NCBI RefSeq assembly: GCF_024586455.1 | Contig: NC_065920.1 | Coordinates: forward strand, 74,082,215 to 74,146,214 | Source of the DNA: Bactrocera neohumeralis | Lineage: Eukaryota; Arthropoda; Insecta; Diptera; Tephritidae | DNA length: 64,000 nt | Reading direction: 5' to 3' | In this document: positions 11,795-22,384 of the stretch, one piece after another | How positions within the stretch are numbered: the first letter of the stretch is position 1 | Layout: every line of letters begins with the position of its first letter | Made by a program: the position numbers and the translations under genes | The notes under the pieces: model-generated | What the model saw: the letters and a program-made list of their open reading frames with translations, nothing else | Told to the model about the DNA's origin: nothing | Database searches by the model: none

Positions 11795-12039
11795 CCGATT
11801 ATTTTCCGTTTTCACATCCACTCGCTTCGAGTCACCACGTAGAACTGACGCGCTATTCACCAGCCTTCGACGGCAGCGCCTTCGATTTCATTTGCTTCTT
11901 TGATGATCTTCGGCAATGCACACTTATCAATGCCAGTCAATGCTGCACTTTGGTGAGTTTGTGCCTTGCACTGCTGGTGCATGCGCTGGCATGTTTGTTT
12001 GTGTTCGAACTTGCGTGCGTTGCGCTAGAAGATAATTAG
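11795..12039 (+). CDS. Candidate exon with a membrane-spanning segment; start unknown
   Basis: A frame without ATG is open from an in-frame TAA near 11752 to TAG at 12037-12039. It includes VELTRYSPAFDGSAFDFICF, continues through an acidic stretch and four Cys, and ends in the hydrophobic LVSLCLALLVHALACLFVFE. Codon use is GC-ending (GCC TTC GAC GGC AGC). A GTGAGT within the frame (11957-11962) could instead be a splice donor. If real, an upstream exon must supply the start. No family is recognised; a chance open frame remains possible. Confidence 0.22.
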
Positions 12040-12065
12040 CGGCGTAACTCGACACATTTAGTGCA

Positions 12066-12168
12066 ATGCAACAGCGAACATGCTGGATGTTCGAAGGTGA
12101 AGTTGTGGTTGTGTGTTTAAAGTTTGACGGCTTTATTTACAAATATTTCGAAGCTTTGACAGAGGATG
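12066..12168 (+). CDS. Candidate short first coding exon (34 codons)
   Basis: ATG 12066 opens a frame beginning MQQRTCWMFEGEVVVVCLKF that reaches ...ALTEDG and is cut in phase 1 by a consensus GTAAGT donor (12169-12174). Reading through the donor gives a stop within two codons, as expected of an exon edge. No acceptor or next exon was identified; the region beyond 12230 is transposon-rich. Not recognised. Confidence 0.22.
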
Positions 12169-12229
12169 GTAAGTGATTTCCAAATACTTCAGGATTCGGG
12201 TTTCTTTCTATAGTTACATATACTTATAC

Positions 12230-12734
12230 TGAAGAGCCAGTATCAAGAAAATCATGACGGCGAAGCAAAATGTTGGCCCCTCTAATTTTTTTAGACTTTG
12301 TCTAGCAACAGTCGCCATTTTGGTTGAGGGCAGCATGGGTCTTGTCTTGTTTTCGTCACTTCGTTGCAAAATTATGAATAATCAAAAGGAGGAAAGTTGT
12401 TTATGAATAGGCCATAATACTGTATGCCGTCAACACTTTCAGATATTTCAGCATCGGATGGGTGTGGGAGATCATAGCTTCGGCAAGAGCCCACTGTATG
12501 CGGGACCAATTTTCGTGGACCCTTTAAAGGACGCATATACTGTGGTTTCGATAGCCTCAGATTTTTTAATAAACTCTCAAGTATTGGTCAAATTGTCGGC
12601 TTTGTCAAAGTCTTTAATCCGGAACCTTACCTCGACTGAACGTAATGATATTTGTCGATATTTTGCATAGAATTTCCTTATTACTTCATGAGAATTATTT
12701 TGATAATCCTTATTTCGTATTCAAAGCAATTTCA
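12230..12734. other. Unassigned, probably repeat-derived DNA
   Basis: A 70-codon open stretch at 12458-12670 has no recognised domain. It borders mariner debris on the right and is probably part of a mobile-element graveyard, but I cannot assign it. Confidence 0.25.
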
Positions 12735-13060
12735 ACCCATTGAAACTTAGCGAAACAACGCTTTATAGTAGTCGCTGTTGATGATTCATCCTTTTTCAAG
12801 GTAGACATCAAAAATTATTCAATGCGCATTCTAAAATACAGACGTCGTAACCTTGCCAGCCGTTTGTACGCTCTGAAGCGGGTTTATCATGGACTTCGGA
12901 ATAAAATGATGGAGCCATGATTCATTAATTATCCCTTATTGACGCGAAAACTCGGGTTTATTGAGCTTGAACATCTCCAAACACAGCTCCGAATCATCGA
13001 CTGGTGGTTGTTTTAGGGCAAAAGTGAGCTCGCGCGGTACTCACTCCAGAAAGGCTCCGT
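12735..13060 (-). pseudogene. mariner transposase fragment
   Basis: Read on the minus strand, broken frames spell the mariner linker and first catalytic block: 'P.ELTF..KQ..VDDSE.CLEMFK.NK.EF', then a decayed 'DE(T)WLHH..P', 'NP.QS..TAGKV..SVF' and 'YLEKG..INSDYYKAL'. Stops interrupt every part. The left edge is not clear, and the right edge abuts an IS630-like fragment at about 13060. Confidence 0.6.
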
Positions 13061-13064
13061 TTTC

Positions 13065-13640
13065 TCGGTTTCGATGACCCGTTGCAGCATTTCAGTTAGA
13101 ATTTCTGCTCTAGTGCGCTGAATGCTGTCTTCGAGCTCTTCGAGCGTTGCTAGTTGATTGGTGTAAATCTTTGATTTAACATGCCTCAGAGAAATTAATC
13201 AATCTTTGCGCGTAATGTGTCCAATATTTAGACGTGAAACCTGAGGCGACGCATCATCTTGTTGGAAATAAATATCATCTGCCTCGACTTCATCCTCTTT
13301 CAGGAAAAGAGTCGGTCAACAGTCTGTTATAATGCCCGCTATTGATGATAATGAAAGAAATATGGCCCGATGAATCGACCCTTAATTTTGAAAGAAATAA
13401 AGCCAGATGAGGCCGCGATATTACAATCCGTACCAAACGTTCAATTTTTGGGGATGCATTTGCGTTTCCTGAACCTCACGAGGATTTGACTCATCCCAAT
13501 GGCGAGAATATTGCTTGTTGACGAAACCATTAAAACGTGAATCTGCGTTATAATCTTGGGCAATTTCCCAACGTTGTACCAAAGTAAAACGTGACTTGAT
13601 GAGATGGCAAACTTTATTGAGAACGCTCATTTTTCTCCCA
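13065..13640 (-). pseudogene. IS630-Tc1-mariner-like transposase fragment
   Basis: At 13421-13630 the minus strand reads NADSRFNGFVNKQYSRHWDE followed by SNPREVQETQMHPQKLNVWYGL. This is the block around the first catalytic acid in IS630-like transposases (usual form ..(S)DEAHF.L.GYVNKQN.R.W...NP......PLHP.KVTVWCG). The DEAHF-like motif is altered here, which would abolish catalysis. At 13200-13070 a broken frame matches the family's C-terminal '..TL..LE..IR..I.EI...ML..VI..' end. The middle of the gene is decayed. Confidence 0.65.
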
Positions 13641-13644
13641 TAAA

Positions 13645-14160
13645 TAAATCTAGAAATTTGATCAGTTATCTAAGCCTTTGATTGAAGTTCATTCCACTAG
13701 TGTATATATCGACGTGACAATTAATTGTGATACCTGACCTACTATTTAGTAAAGCTGCGATTATAATCATATCATCATTATCAGTTTGGACTTTATGAGA
13801 CTCGACTCGACTATGTGAATCTTTTTTATGATTACTATAAAGACAATTTCTTTGACAGATGTTTTTTAGCACTAATTTATATTTGTACCTCCCACAGTCT
13901 CATTAGTATTTCTCTATTTACTTTTACTCCCTTACTCTCTACAACTGGATTATGATCTCTGACGTATGTTAGATATATAGTATGATAAGCAATTAAGTGA
14001 TAAAGTTTATCTAAATAATATCAAGAAAACTGATGCAATTCCTCTAATATTATGAAAAATCAGTCATTCGGCAGCAGCTGACTGCGACAGCACTACGATC
14101 TTCGATAACTTTTCAAACATAATTTTTTTTATAAACCGTTCAAAAGTGCATATTTTTTCG
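13645..14160. other. Upstream region of the carrier gene
   Basis: No coding signal. The stretch 14060-14160 (CAGCAGCTGACTGCGACAGC, then A/T-rich) is the likely 5' UTR/promoter-proximal region of the carrier gene. No TATA box stands out at a proper distance. Confidence 0.4.
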
Positions 14161-14162
14161 CA

Positions 14163-15811
14163 ATGAACGCTTCGGAATATGTAATTGGAGGTCTGGCGGC
14201 CATGGGTGCGACAACTTTCACCAATCCCATCGATGTAAACCTCGAGATAAATTTATTAAATAAATAGCAAATAACAGTAAATTCTTTTGCGAAGGTCGTC
14301 AAAACACGCATACAGCTACAGGGTGAGTTGGCGGCGCGTGGCACCTATGTTGTGCCGTACAAGGGTATTTTGCACGGTATGGTTACGGTGGTACGTAACG
14401 ATGGTTGGACGGGTTTGCAGAAGGGGCTGGTGCCGACCATGTACTTTCAGTTCATCGTAAATGGTGTGAGGTGGGTGACGTAAGCTGGTTATATTAAAGT
14501 AAATTAATTATAGTAAATTTTACGGAACTAGTTTGATACTAGTTGCTTCTAAACAAGTTAGAGACTAGTTCTTTTGGAACTAGTTATTTAGAGATTAGTT
14601 AAAATATTTTTAAATTTAAATTAATTATAGTAAATTTGTTGAATTTAGTTTGATACTAGGTGCTTTTGAACTAATTAGAGCCTGGTTCTTTTGGAACTAG
14701 TTATTTTGAAATTAGTTAAAATATTTTTAAATTTAAATTATTTATAGTAAAATTGTTGAAACTAGTTTGATACTAGTTGTTTTTAAACTAGTTGGGGACT
14801 AGTTCTTTTGGAACTAGTTGCTTTGAGATTAGTTAAAAATATTATAACTTTTCGTAAATATTTTCCATAGATTGGGCATCCATACCAGTGCTGCGAATAT
14901 GGGTTGGACCCGCAATAGAAATGATGAGGAGTCTTTCGGCTTGAATCTGTTCTGGGGTGCCGCCGGTGGTGCGGTGGGCGCGTACTTTTCCAGTCCATTT
15001 TTCATGGTTTGTATAAAAATAAAAAATATTTAGCTAACACTGTCAGATTATATCATAGTATTATGAATGTCAGACGTACTTAAGCTCTAGATAAACAGTC
15101 ACAGATAACGAGACGTAATATTAGCTTTGGCTAGATAACCATTTGATAATTGATAATATTAGCTTTGGCTAGATAACCATTTGATAATCAGAAAGTTTTT
15201 ATTTACTTATCTATTTATTTGTTTAAAAAGTGTGCGCAAATTGAATGAAGTTCCATATTTCTGCATTTTCCATCCCGCAGATAAAGACTCAACTGCAATC
15301 GCGCGCATCGAAGCAAGTCGCCGTCGGCTATCAGCACGAACACACGGGCATGCTATCGGCGCTACGCACAGTCTATCGACAAGGCGGTATCTCTGGCTTA
15401 TGGCGCGGCTCTACAGCTTCCATTACGCGTGCCTCAATCGGTTCCGGCACTCAATTGGCGACATTCGGTCCGATCAAGTCATTTCTGCGTGAGCATAATC
15501 TGATTGTAGAGCCAGCCTTGAATTCGCTCTGTGGTGGTTTCATTGCCGGTTGTTGTGTAACTGTGGCCATGACGCCGGCGGATGTTATGATGACACGTAT
15601 CTACAATCAGGGTTTGGATGCGAATGGTAAGGGTCTCTTGTACAATGGTTGGTTGGATTGTTTTATGAAGACCGCCCGCGCTGAAGGTCTTTATGGACTG
15701 TATAAAGGCTTCTGGGCGAATTATGTGCGCTTAGTGCCGCACTCGGCATTGACGTTGTTCTTCTTCGATGAACTTATGACGCTCAAAAATAGATTAGGTA
15801 TTACATTCTAG
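14163..15811 (+). CDS. Mitochondrial carrier, SLC25A35-type, four exons
   Basis: Exons 14163-14234, 14295-14470, 14871-15006 and 15281-15811 join in frame through GT-AG introns to give 304 residues, the usual carrier length. Three carrier repeats are visible. Repeat 1 has NPIDVVKTRIQ (Pro22, Asp24); repeat 2 has SSPFFMIKTQLQ (Pro125, lacking the acidic residue); repeat 3 has MTPADVMMTRIYNQ (Pro227). The altered repeat-2 motif, the TR-YNQ of repeat 3 and the ending GLYKGFWANYVRLVPHSALT match SLC25A34/35 proteins (fly CG18324/CG18327 type). These are inner-membrane transporters whose substrate is poorly defined; they are related to the yeast oxaloacetate carrier. The start is fixed by the short N-terminus typical of the family. 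AATAAA follows the stop by about 30 bases. No lesions are seen. Confidence 0.93.
14497..14846 (+). repeat. 119-bp tandem repeat, three copies, rich in ACTAGT, in carrier intron 2
   Basis: Units begin at about AATTATAGTAAATTTT (14506, 14626) and TTTATAGTAAAATTGT (about 14742). Each carries several CTAGTT/AACTAG blocks and ends AAATATTTTTAAATTTAAA. The palindrome ACTAGT recurs within units at about 15-40 bp spacing, so each unit can fold on itself. It lies wholly within the intron and leaves the splice sites untouched. Confidence 0.85.
15117..15193 (+). repeat. 38-bp direct duplication in carrier intron 3
   Basis: TTAGCTTTGGCTAGATAACC at 15121 recurs exactly at 15159, followed by the same ATTTGATAAT. 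This is a recent tandem duplication of about 38 bp. Confidence 0.9.
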
Positions 15812-15840
15812 TGTCTTTGAAGAATGTAGAAAACTGGACG

Positions 15841-15846
15841 AATAAA
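15841..15846 (+). terminator. Polyadenylation signal of the carrier gene
   Basis: A canonical AATAAA 30 bases after the TAG stop, followed by AT-rich sequence and a GT-rich stretch (TTTTTGTGTGGTTG, about 15885). Confidence 0.7.
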
Positions 15847-15899
15847 ATAATCTCAGTAACAAATCTTTAATGGAAATGTGAAAATTTTTGTGTGGTTGA

Positions 15900-17895
15900 A
15901 GATGTTGGATGTTCTTGTGTCGGTTCTGCGACCAGCGGCAGAGGCATCAGAGCTCATAATCCTTGTTTGTCCCACAATAGCAAGGAGTCAGGTTGTCGGG
16001 AAAATTAATTCGGTTTGAGAACATATCATAACCATTAACCCAGAAGCTTTACCAAAGCTAAGTGTGCCCGCAGAGTAGACGCTGAAAGCCGAGAAGATCA
16101 TAAATGTGTGTGTTGCGTAAGTGGGAAAATGCGCTGAGCTCGACTTTAAGCGTTCACTCTGCGGGCACCCTAATGTACTCATCTGGGCTAAATTTAGTGA
16201 TTTGAGAACAGCAAAGTCTAATAGACTATAGGTCGTAGTACCGCAACTTTCAATCTCATGTAATCTAGGTCAAAGGTGTTAATCACATTCAAAAGATGAG
16301 TCCATTTTGGACTGACTTTTTTTAATAATATCTGCGAGCCCCCTTAAATCTGTTTTGTGAAGCTAACAGACTTATCTTTCAACGAACCCGAAAGTTGTGC
16401 ATACAAGTTGCATGCTCGTACCCAACGCGTTGTAAGCAAAAAATCCACAACAAATATTTGCCAGCCGGCGTTTTGGAGCGATGAACTTGTTTTGTTTACA
16501 TTTTACTAGACGCCGTTTTGGCATATTTGGCGCAGCGACTCAACACGCAGGTGTGGTGAGTTTCACAGGCACCCGCACACAGCCATTCAAGCACACGCAC
16601 ATGCGCTGGCAACATAGATCTGGCATGGCTTTACCTGTTGCTTGCAGATCGCCGAGATATCCCATGGATTTAGTCAAAAATGCTGTTGCTTCTGATCGCT
16701 TGCGCCGGTTTCGCTGAACGACAGACAGGTATTGATAAGTGGCATTTTCACGAGCGCACACCTACAACAAACACATGTGTTGAGACAGTTACACTTGCCG
16801 CGCATTCCTGTGCAGTCATGGTCAGTCAATAGTCAATTGGGGTTTTTCCCATACTCAGATGGTCCAAGAAGTGCGAGGGCACTATTTTGCTTGTGTGTGT
16901 GTGTGTGTAAGTGACAACAACAAGGCGCATAATGTCAACTACAAACAAGGCAGCACGCACTTTGTCGTCCTTTGTGCATTTCACGCTTATCACAGTCGCT
17001 GTCTTTCTGCTTTCTTTTATTTTTCTGATATTTTTTTTAAATTTTTTTTTTAATTTTCTTTAGTCGTGTCTATTTAGTTGGCGGCTATATCTTCCTTTAA
17101 GCTGTTACTTACAAATTTATTACCATTCAAAATCAGTTTATAAAAACGAAAAGGCAGCACAATAGGCATATATACACATGCCACATTCCTCTTCTTTCTA
17201 CTTTCATTAAAAATTTTCAACCAAAAAATATTTTTCCTCGCTATAGTCATTTGTGTTGTTGTGCTTGTTATGGCGATTATCCTGCTTCGTTGCGCCTCAT
17301 CCATTTGTTTGGCATGCCTGTGACGTTTCTAAGAGGAATCTACTTGAATTACCGGCAGGAGGCTCATTGTTCAAATTCAATACGCTTGTCATTTTTGCCT
17401 CGAAACAAAGCAAACCACACAAGTGCCCGATTGGATGTACCGAGAATAAGTAGAATATTCAACTACATATGGATATATCTACTTATATGTACATATGTAT
17501 GTATTTTCTCACATGTGTATATGCATGTGCGTCTCAAGTGTATGCCGCTAATCAGGGAAGAGGCTGCTCTTTGTATATGTGATGTCCTTTTCGGCGAACG
17601 GCTTGCTTTAAAGAGATTCTAAGTAATTGCTCGGATGATTCACACATTGTTTAGAAATAAATGTGGAGTGGGCTTGTGATTATCTGATTGACCAAGGCTT
17701 ATTTGTTATTGTGGGTTTACAAATTAAAAGAATTGTCAGCATATTTTACAAAAATTGAAAATTAATATGATTTTAATTAGAGCTGATTTTTTTTGGTCCA
17801 TTGCTGTGGAAATTCATGATTGCAAAAATTAGTGCATTCAGTAAAAAGGAAATATTCTAAAGAAATACTAAAGGAGAGATCAATTAGCATGAGAG
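15900..17895. other. Intergenic; no gene firmly supported
   Basis: ATG 16481 opens a 78-codon basic frame (starting MNLFCLHFTRRRFGIFG) in a GC-richer patch, with a GTGAGT at 16555-16560 that could be a donor; the evidence is thin. A short (GT)n run lies at 16893-16910. The rest is AT-rich, with TATG/CATA simple sequence near 17460-17530. Confidence 0.4.
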
Positions 17896-18775
17896 GAAAA
17901 TATGAGCTGGTTCTTCTCCACATGGTCTTTCCAACGGAGTGGAGGTCTTCCTCTTAATCTGTATCCATCGCGGGTACTGCGTCGAATACTCCAGCGTGTT
18001 TTCATCCATCCGGACAACATGAGCATTTGCTGGCTTTTAATTCGCTGTACTATGTCAATGTCGTCGTATAACTCATACAGCTCATCGTTTCATCGAATTC
18101 GCCGTCATTCATTGTCATCGTCCATGCTTTTGCACCATATGTATAGCAGGACGGAGATGATGAGAACTGCCTACTCAATCCAAAGTAGCACCTGTTGGCA
18201 AGAGTTATTCTGCGTTGATTTCGAGGCTGACGATATTGTTAGTGTTAATAATGGTTCCGGGAAAGACGAAATTATGTATCTATGACTTCAACAATGACGT
18301 GGGACCCTAGTAGCGAGTGCGACGACTGTTTGTTTGATGAAGGAGATGTTTCGTCTTGCTTCGTTACTACTAGACCCATTTGCTTCACTTCCTTATCCAG
18401 TCTGGAGGAAGCATAACTAACGGCGCGGTTATTGTAGCCAATGAAGTCAATGTCATCGGCATACGTAAGCAGCTGTACGAACTTATAGTAGATTGTCCCT
18501 GCTCGATTGAGCTCTTCAGCTCGAATTATTTTCTGCAGCAGTAGATTGAAGAAGTCGCACGATAGAGAGTTGCCTTGTCTGAAACCCCGTTTGATATCGA
18601 ACGGCTTTGAAAGGACCTATCCGATCCTGACTGAGCTTTTCGTATTTCTTCAACTGTTGATTTTCCAGGCCTGAAACCACACTGACAAGGTCCAATCATG
18701 TTGTTGACGGTGGGCCTTAATCTTTCAAACAGTAAGCTCGATAGAATATGAATCTCATTTATCAATTTTAACAGG
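17895..18775 (-). pseudogene. RTE-like non-LTR retrotransposon fragment (RT to C-terminus)
   Basis: On the minus strand, 18765-18640 contains LFERLRPTVNNMIGPCQCGF then RPGKST, the hallmark start of the RT palm in these elements. Downstream (lower coordinates), broken frames match the mid-RT and the C-terminal 'WLGHVVRMDE..P' end near 17980-17900. Similar sequence occurs at 39780-40640, 51900-52560 and 58110-58690. Multiple stops and frameshifts mean it is inactive. RTE-like is my best clade guess. Confidence 0.7.
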
Positions 18776-18779
18776 GCAG

Positions 18780-19225
18780 GCTTTGTATATACTTATATAT
18801 ATTTAACGCGAATATTATAAAATGTATCAGTTGATTTTAAGATGACCAACTATCCAACATGCTCGAATATAGTCTCATTACGAACACAAGTACCTGCGTG
18901 CCACAGAGCATTCATTGAAGGTCGTGAAGTTATCGAACACGTGACTGAACCAAATCGTCTATCCACCTCTATTAATGACAAAAGCTTATAAAAAGTTAAA
19001 GGAACTGTGCTTGAAAATCGTCATGTCGGCACCAGAGAGAAAGCAGAGGATCTCAACATCCATTATGGAATCGCCCAGTAGAGATCGCAAAGTGATGCTG
19101 GACAACCTAATCAAATGCATCATTCGATTAGATTAGGTGATTAAATGAGGACTGCAACGCGACCCAAGGTCTATTGTGTCCTCTCCTAAGTCACAACATA
19201 TTGATAAAATCCCATATACGAGTAC
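18780..19225. other. No feature recognised
   Basis: AT-rich gap between two retroelement fragments; possibly the decayed flank of either. Confidence 0.4.
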
Positions 19226-19229
19226 AACT

Positions 19230-19800
19230 AGGTGCTAGTAAGGCAATATGATCCCTCTTTTTGCGCCTGCAGACTTCTAGCAATCAATTAGTAGGTGTTG
19301 TGTGGTTTCAGGCTTCATGTCGCAGAACCGGCAATTCGCACAAAAAGCTAGGCCCATGTTAAATAAGTGTTTCCTTAGCTTTTAATGGCCAGTGTAGAAG
19401 GCGACAAGTAGCCTGAGTTTGTCCCTTAGGAAGTCGATATATTTAAGTCTGTAACCACCCATTATAAACTTGGCATGGTTCATGCCTTGGAGTTGTTGCC
19501 AGAACCGTTCCCTATCCACTTCTTCATTCTTGTGGAGCAGCTCTTTAATGGTATGGGGACCAATCGCATGTTCGGATCCTACCATGTTGGTAGATGCTGA
19601 GGAGCGGGCCCGATCTCGTTAGACAGTTCATTCCCGGCTATACTTCTGTGACCGGGCACCCAGATAAGGGGCACTTGGTTACGATCTGATAGACGATGCA
19701 GTCGTTCTATACGCGATAGCGATTTCATTTCGTGTGCAGAGATCGGTTTTAGTACCGGTTGACTGTCGCTGAGTATCAACTATACGTTCATTGCGATAGT
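19230..19800 (-). pseudogene. Non-LTR retrotransposon RNase H and C-terminal tail
   Basis: The minus strand reads SDSQPVLKPISAHEMKSLSR (the RNase H strand with its catalytic DS), then PLIWVPGHRSIAGNELSNE (W-x-PGHxxxxGNExxD-like). A tail 'FWQQLQGMNHAKFIMGGY' and 'LLVAFYTGHCPLKKHLFNMG' precede a Cys/His motif on the last stretch, as in I/R1-type elements. A frame break lies near 19590. No intact RT is upstream. Confidence 0.75.
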
Positions 19801-19804
19801 TGTG

Positions 19805-20295
19805 TTGGAGGTTTATCTCAACGCACCGACATTTATGCAAAGACCGGACCGTTGGTTTATGAATTCTGACGTTCAAAACTTTCTTTTTTCGGAATTTTGA
19901 CAAATGACGCTAAAAAAATTGTATAACCTTTTGAACTACCTCAAAGTCAGTCAAAAATTAAGGGGTTACTGACGTTTTTCTGCTTATCGAGGTTTGGTTC
20001 ATTATTCAAGCTATTGATTGATTTTGACAGACTGAAACCAGTCAAAAGGAAATACTTAGACGTTATTGAATCGTTGGGCCTGTAAGATTCTTCTTATGCG
20101 ACAACATAACTGTGCTGAAAATATTCATTTGCTCCATTTGGCTTCCTTTATAAACAGAAAATAAATTGTGTAATTATCAAACACTTTGTTTTAATCCGTA
20201 TTTTTGTACGAGATGCCACTTTGATTTTGTAGGGCAACGCATTCGTTTTTTGGAAAAATACTCAGTTAACAGTCTTCGGTCTTAAAATATCCTCC
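19805..20295. other. No feature recognised
   Basis: AT-rich DNA without supported coding or repeat signal. Confidence 0.4.
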
Positions 20296-20665
20296 GGATT
20301 TTAGATAAATTCCAACATCCCTATAAGATGGTGACAAAAAATAAGGCACCCAAGTTGATTTATGATGGGTTTTAGGTAAGTTTTAGCGATGTTTGAGACT
20401 TAAGGTCAGTCGTTCTTTTTTTGTTTTCACAAAAAAACAATATATAGCAATTTAAGAGCGATCCCCATAATCTTCAGACATCCATATGACATCCATGTGA
20501 CATCGTGAGGACAGACATAAAGCACCTTAGCTGACTTGTGATAAGTTCTAAGTGGTTTGTTGATATCTTAAATCTAATTACAGGCATTCTATCATTCTTT
20601 TTTTTGGCTTCGCAAAATATTGTGTACAGCAACCTAAATACTCCGCAAGGTGTGATTGAGAAATG
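20296..20665 (+). repeat. Old tandem duplication, about 180 bp per unit
   Basis: GCACCCAAGTTGATTTATGA (20345) aligns with GCACCTTAGCTGACTTGTGA (20522). TCGTTCTTTTTTTG (about 20410) aligns with TCATTCTTTTTTTT (about 20591), and both are followed by CACAAAA/CGCAAAA and TATATAGCAA/TGTACAGCAA. The ordered matches at 177-181 bp spacing indicate a diverged two-copy tandem. Confidence 0.6.
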
Positions 20666-20689
20666 CAACTCCATCAAGTTTTCGAAGGC

Positions 20690-21560
20690 TAATGTTCCGT
20701 GCAATGCTTTGGGACAGTCTAGATTAACCGAATGTCTTTTTATAAGGCATTCTCAATTACTAAGTGAAGCCATTTTGCTTTAATTTTTCACATTTGCACG
20801 ATTCCTCAATAAAAAGAAAGGAAAGAAAGAGCACTACACATTGTTATGAAACATACATTTCTAAAGGAAGAATCGTGATCAAGTAAAACGAAATTCCATC
20901 AGTAAACCAACTAAACCTTTCCTAATATTACGCAATTTCGTATTTAATTTCACACATACTTCACAACAAACAGAACCAGTGTGAGAACCGTACTTTGCTA
21001 AGGATGCTAACAATACTCGTAGCTGTAGCTCAGGCCTGCGTTGAAAGAACCTCTTGAATAAAACTAATGGGCTCGTTACACCTCTGGCAATATGAGTGCT
21101 TCATTCAGTACTTATTCACTTACATGCTCTTTTTCAGTTTTGGTTTTGAATACGTTAAAGTACCTACAACAAATCGCATTATGTAAGGCGTAATCCTTTT
21201 GCATCAATTTTCACACAGTTCCACAAGAACTTCCAAGAGTGAGTGCAATTGTTTTCTTCTTTGTATTTTTTTCTATGAATTGTTCATATGTAGATATATT
21301 TGATTTGCTCTTGAGTAGCGCTTCCTTCAAATTTGTGTGGCACGATCAGTGAAACTAAATTTCAGAGGTTGCCAGATCACTTTATTCCTGTTACTGGAGT
21401 TTTCTTCAGAGCTAAGTTGAATTGATTGCAAGCGGAGCATAACTTTACGCTGTAATTTGATAGGCCGACACAAGAAACTATATACATATGTATATACATA
21501 TATATGTACCTACATACATACATATGCAAAGGCATACACTTTTTTACTGCTATTTATAAA
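20690..21560. other. No gene; AT-rich DNA with TACATA simple sequence
   Basis: A run of TATGTATATACATATATATG at about 21485-21530 is microsatellite-like. No coding signal is supported. Confidence 0.5.
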
Positions 21561-21570
21561 CGCATGTCAA

Positions 21571-21722
21571 TCACGGCACCAGTCTGCGCAGCGCGAAATC
21601 CTTGTACCACGCTGTCGCTTCTTCAATTTGCCACATCAAGCAGCTGCCGTACATTTGCATAATTCCCACTTTGGATGCAGTGCAACGAAGGCAAAATTGT
21701 TCTACGGCATCCAAGCTATTTA
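21571..21722 (-). CDS. Candidate terminal coding exon, unknown product
   Basis: The minus strand has an open frame ending at TGA 21573-21571 that reads SLDAVEQFCLRCTASKVGIM, QMYGSCLMWQIEEATAWYKD, FALRRLVP. It has protein-like composition and fly-like codon use (CTG, GTG, GCG, TAC AAG). AAATAG at about 21724-21719 could be the acceptor. No upstream exon was found. An overlapping plus-strand frame over the same bases is less convincing. Not recognised. Confidence 0.22.
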
Positions 21723-21949
21723 TAATTGGAGAGACTTAAATGATATTCAGAATTGTTCTAGAAAGAAAAAGACCAAGGAGTGTGTGTGGTGAAATCAAAC
21801 CTTAGAAGACGCTTTTGGACAGGTCTTTGTAAATAATTTAAAAAAGGCAAGCGAGCGGTTAATTGAAGTAGAACAAAATATGTGAAGGATCTAGAGAAAC
21901 GTGAGGGATATTTTAGTCAAAACGGAAATTATTATTGTTTAGTCAAAGT

Positions 21950-22065
21950 GAAACTGACGGTGAGCAATAACAAAAGCCCACGTCACTGTTGACAGTCATA
22001 TCTTCGAAGTCGTAGATAATTTCGTCTATCTTGGAACCAGTATTAACTCCTACATAAATGTCAGA
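21950..22065 (+). pseudogene. RTE-like non-LTR fragment
   Basis: A short frame 'HVTVDSHIFEVVDNFVYLGT' then 'SINS' matches the '..F..V..F.YLGS.I' block that follows the RT palm in this retroelement family. The same block is present on the minus strand at 52190-52290. It is only about 110 bp long. Confidence 0.6.
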
Positions 22066-22375
22066 GCTCAACCTGTTGCAATTGATAAATATACTTTGAA
22101 GGAACCCTTTCTTTGAAGCCTCTGTACATATCTTTAATGCCAGATGATGAGTTAGTTTTAACCTTTATACCTATGTTAAATGTCATAGTTCGATTCTTAA
22201 TAAGTTCGGCCCAGCCACAAATGACTTTCGGTCAAAAAAGGATATTTACATTCAACCCTGTAAGATTTAAAAACATCTAATTTTGCATTTCGGTACGTTA
22301 AGGCGTTTTCCTCATTCGAAATGATTAAAGATTTCGAGCCATGGATATCGTATGACAATCATCAATCGCACATAA
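22066..22375. other. No feature recognised
   Basis: Gap between a retroelement fragment and the minisatellite; nothing supported. Confidence 0.4.
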
Positions 22376-22384
22376 GATGGCAGA

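Noticed and set aside
14129..14998. Minus-strand frames across the carrier gene
   Set aside because: Antisense shadows of carrier exons whose plus-strand splicing restores a full-length family member.
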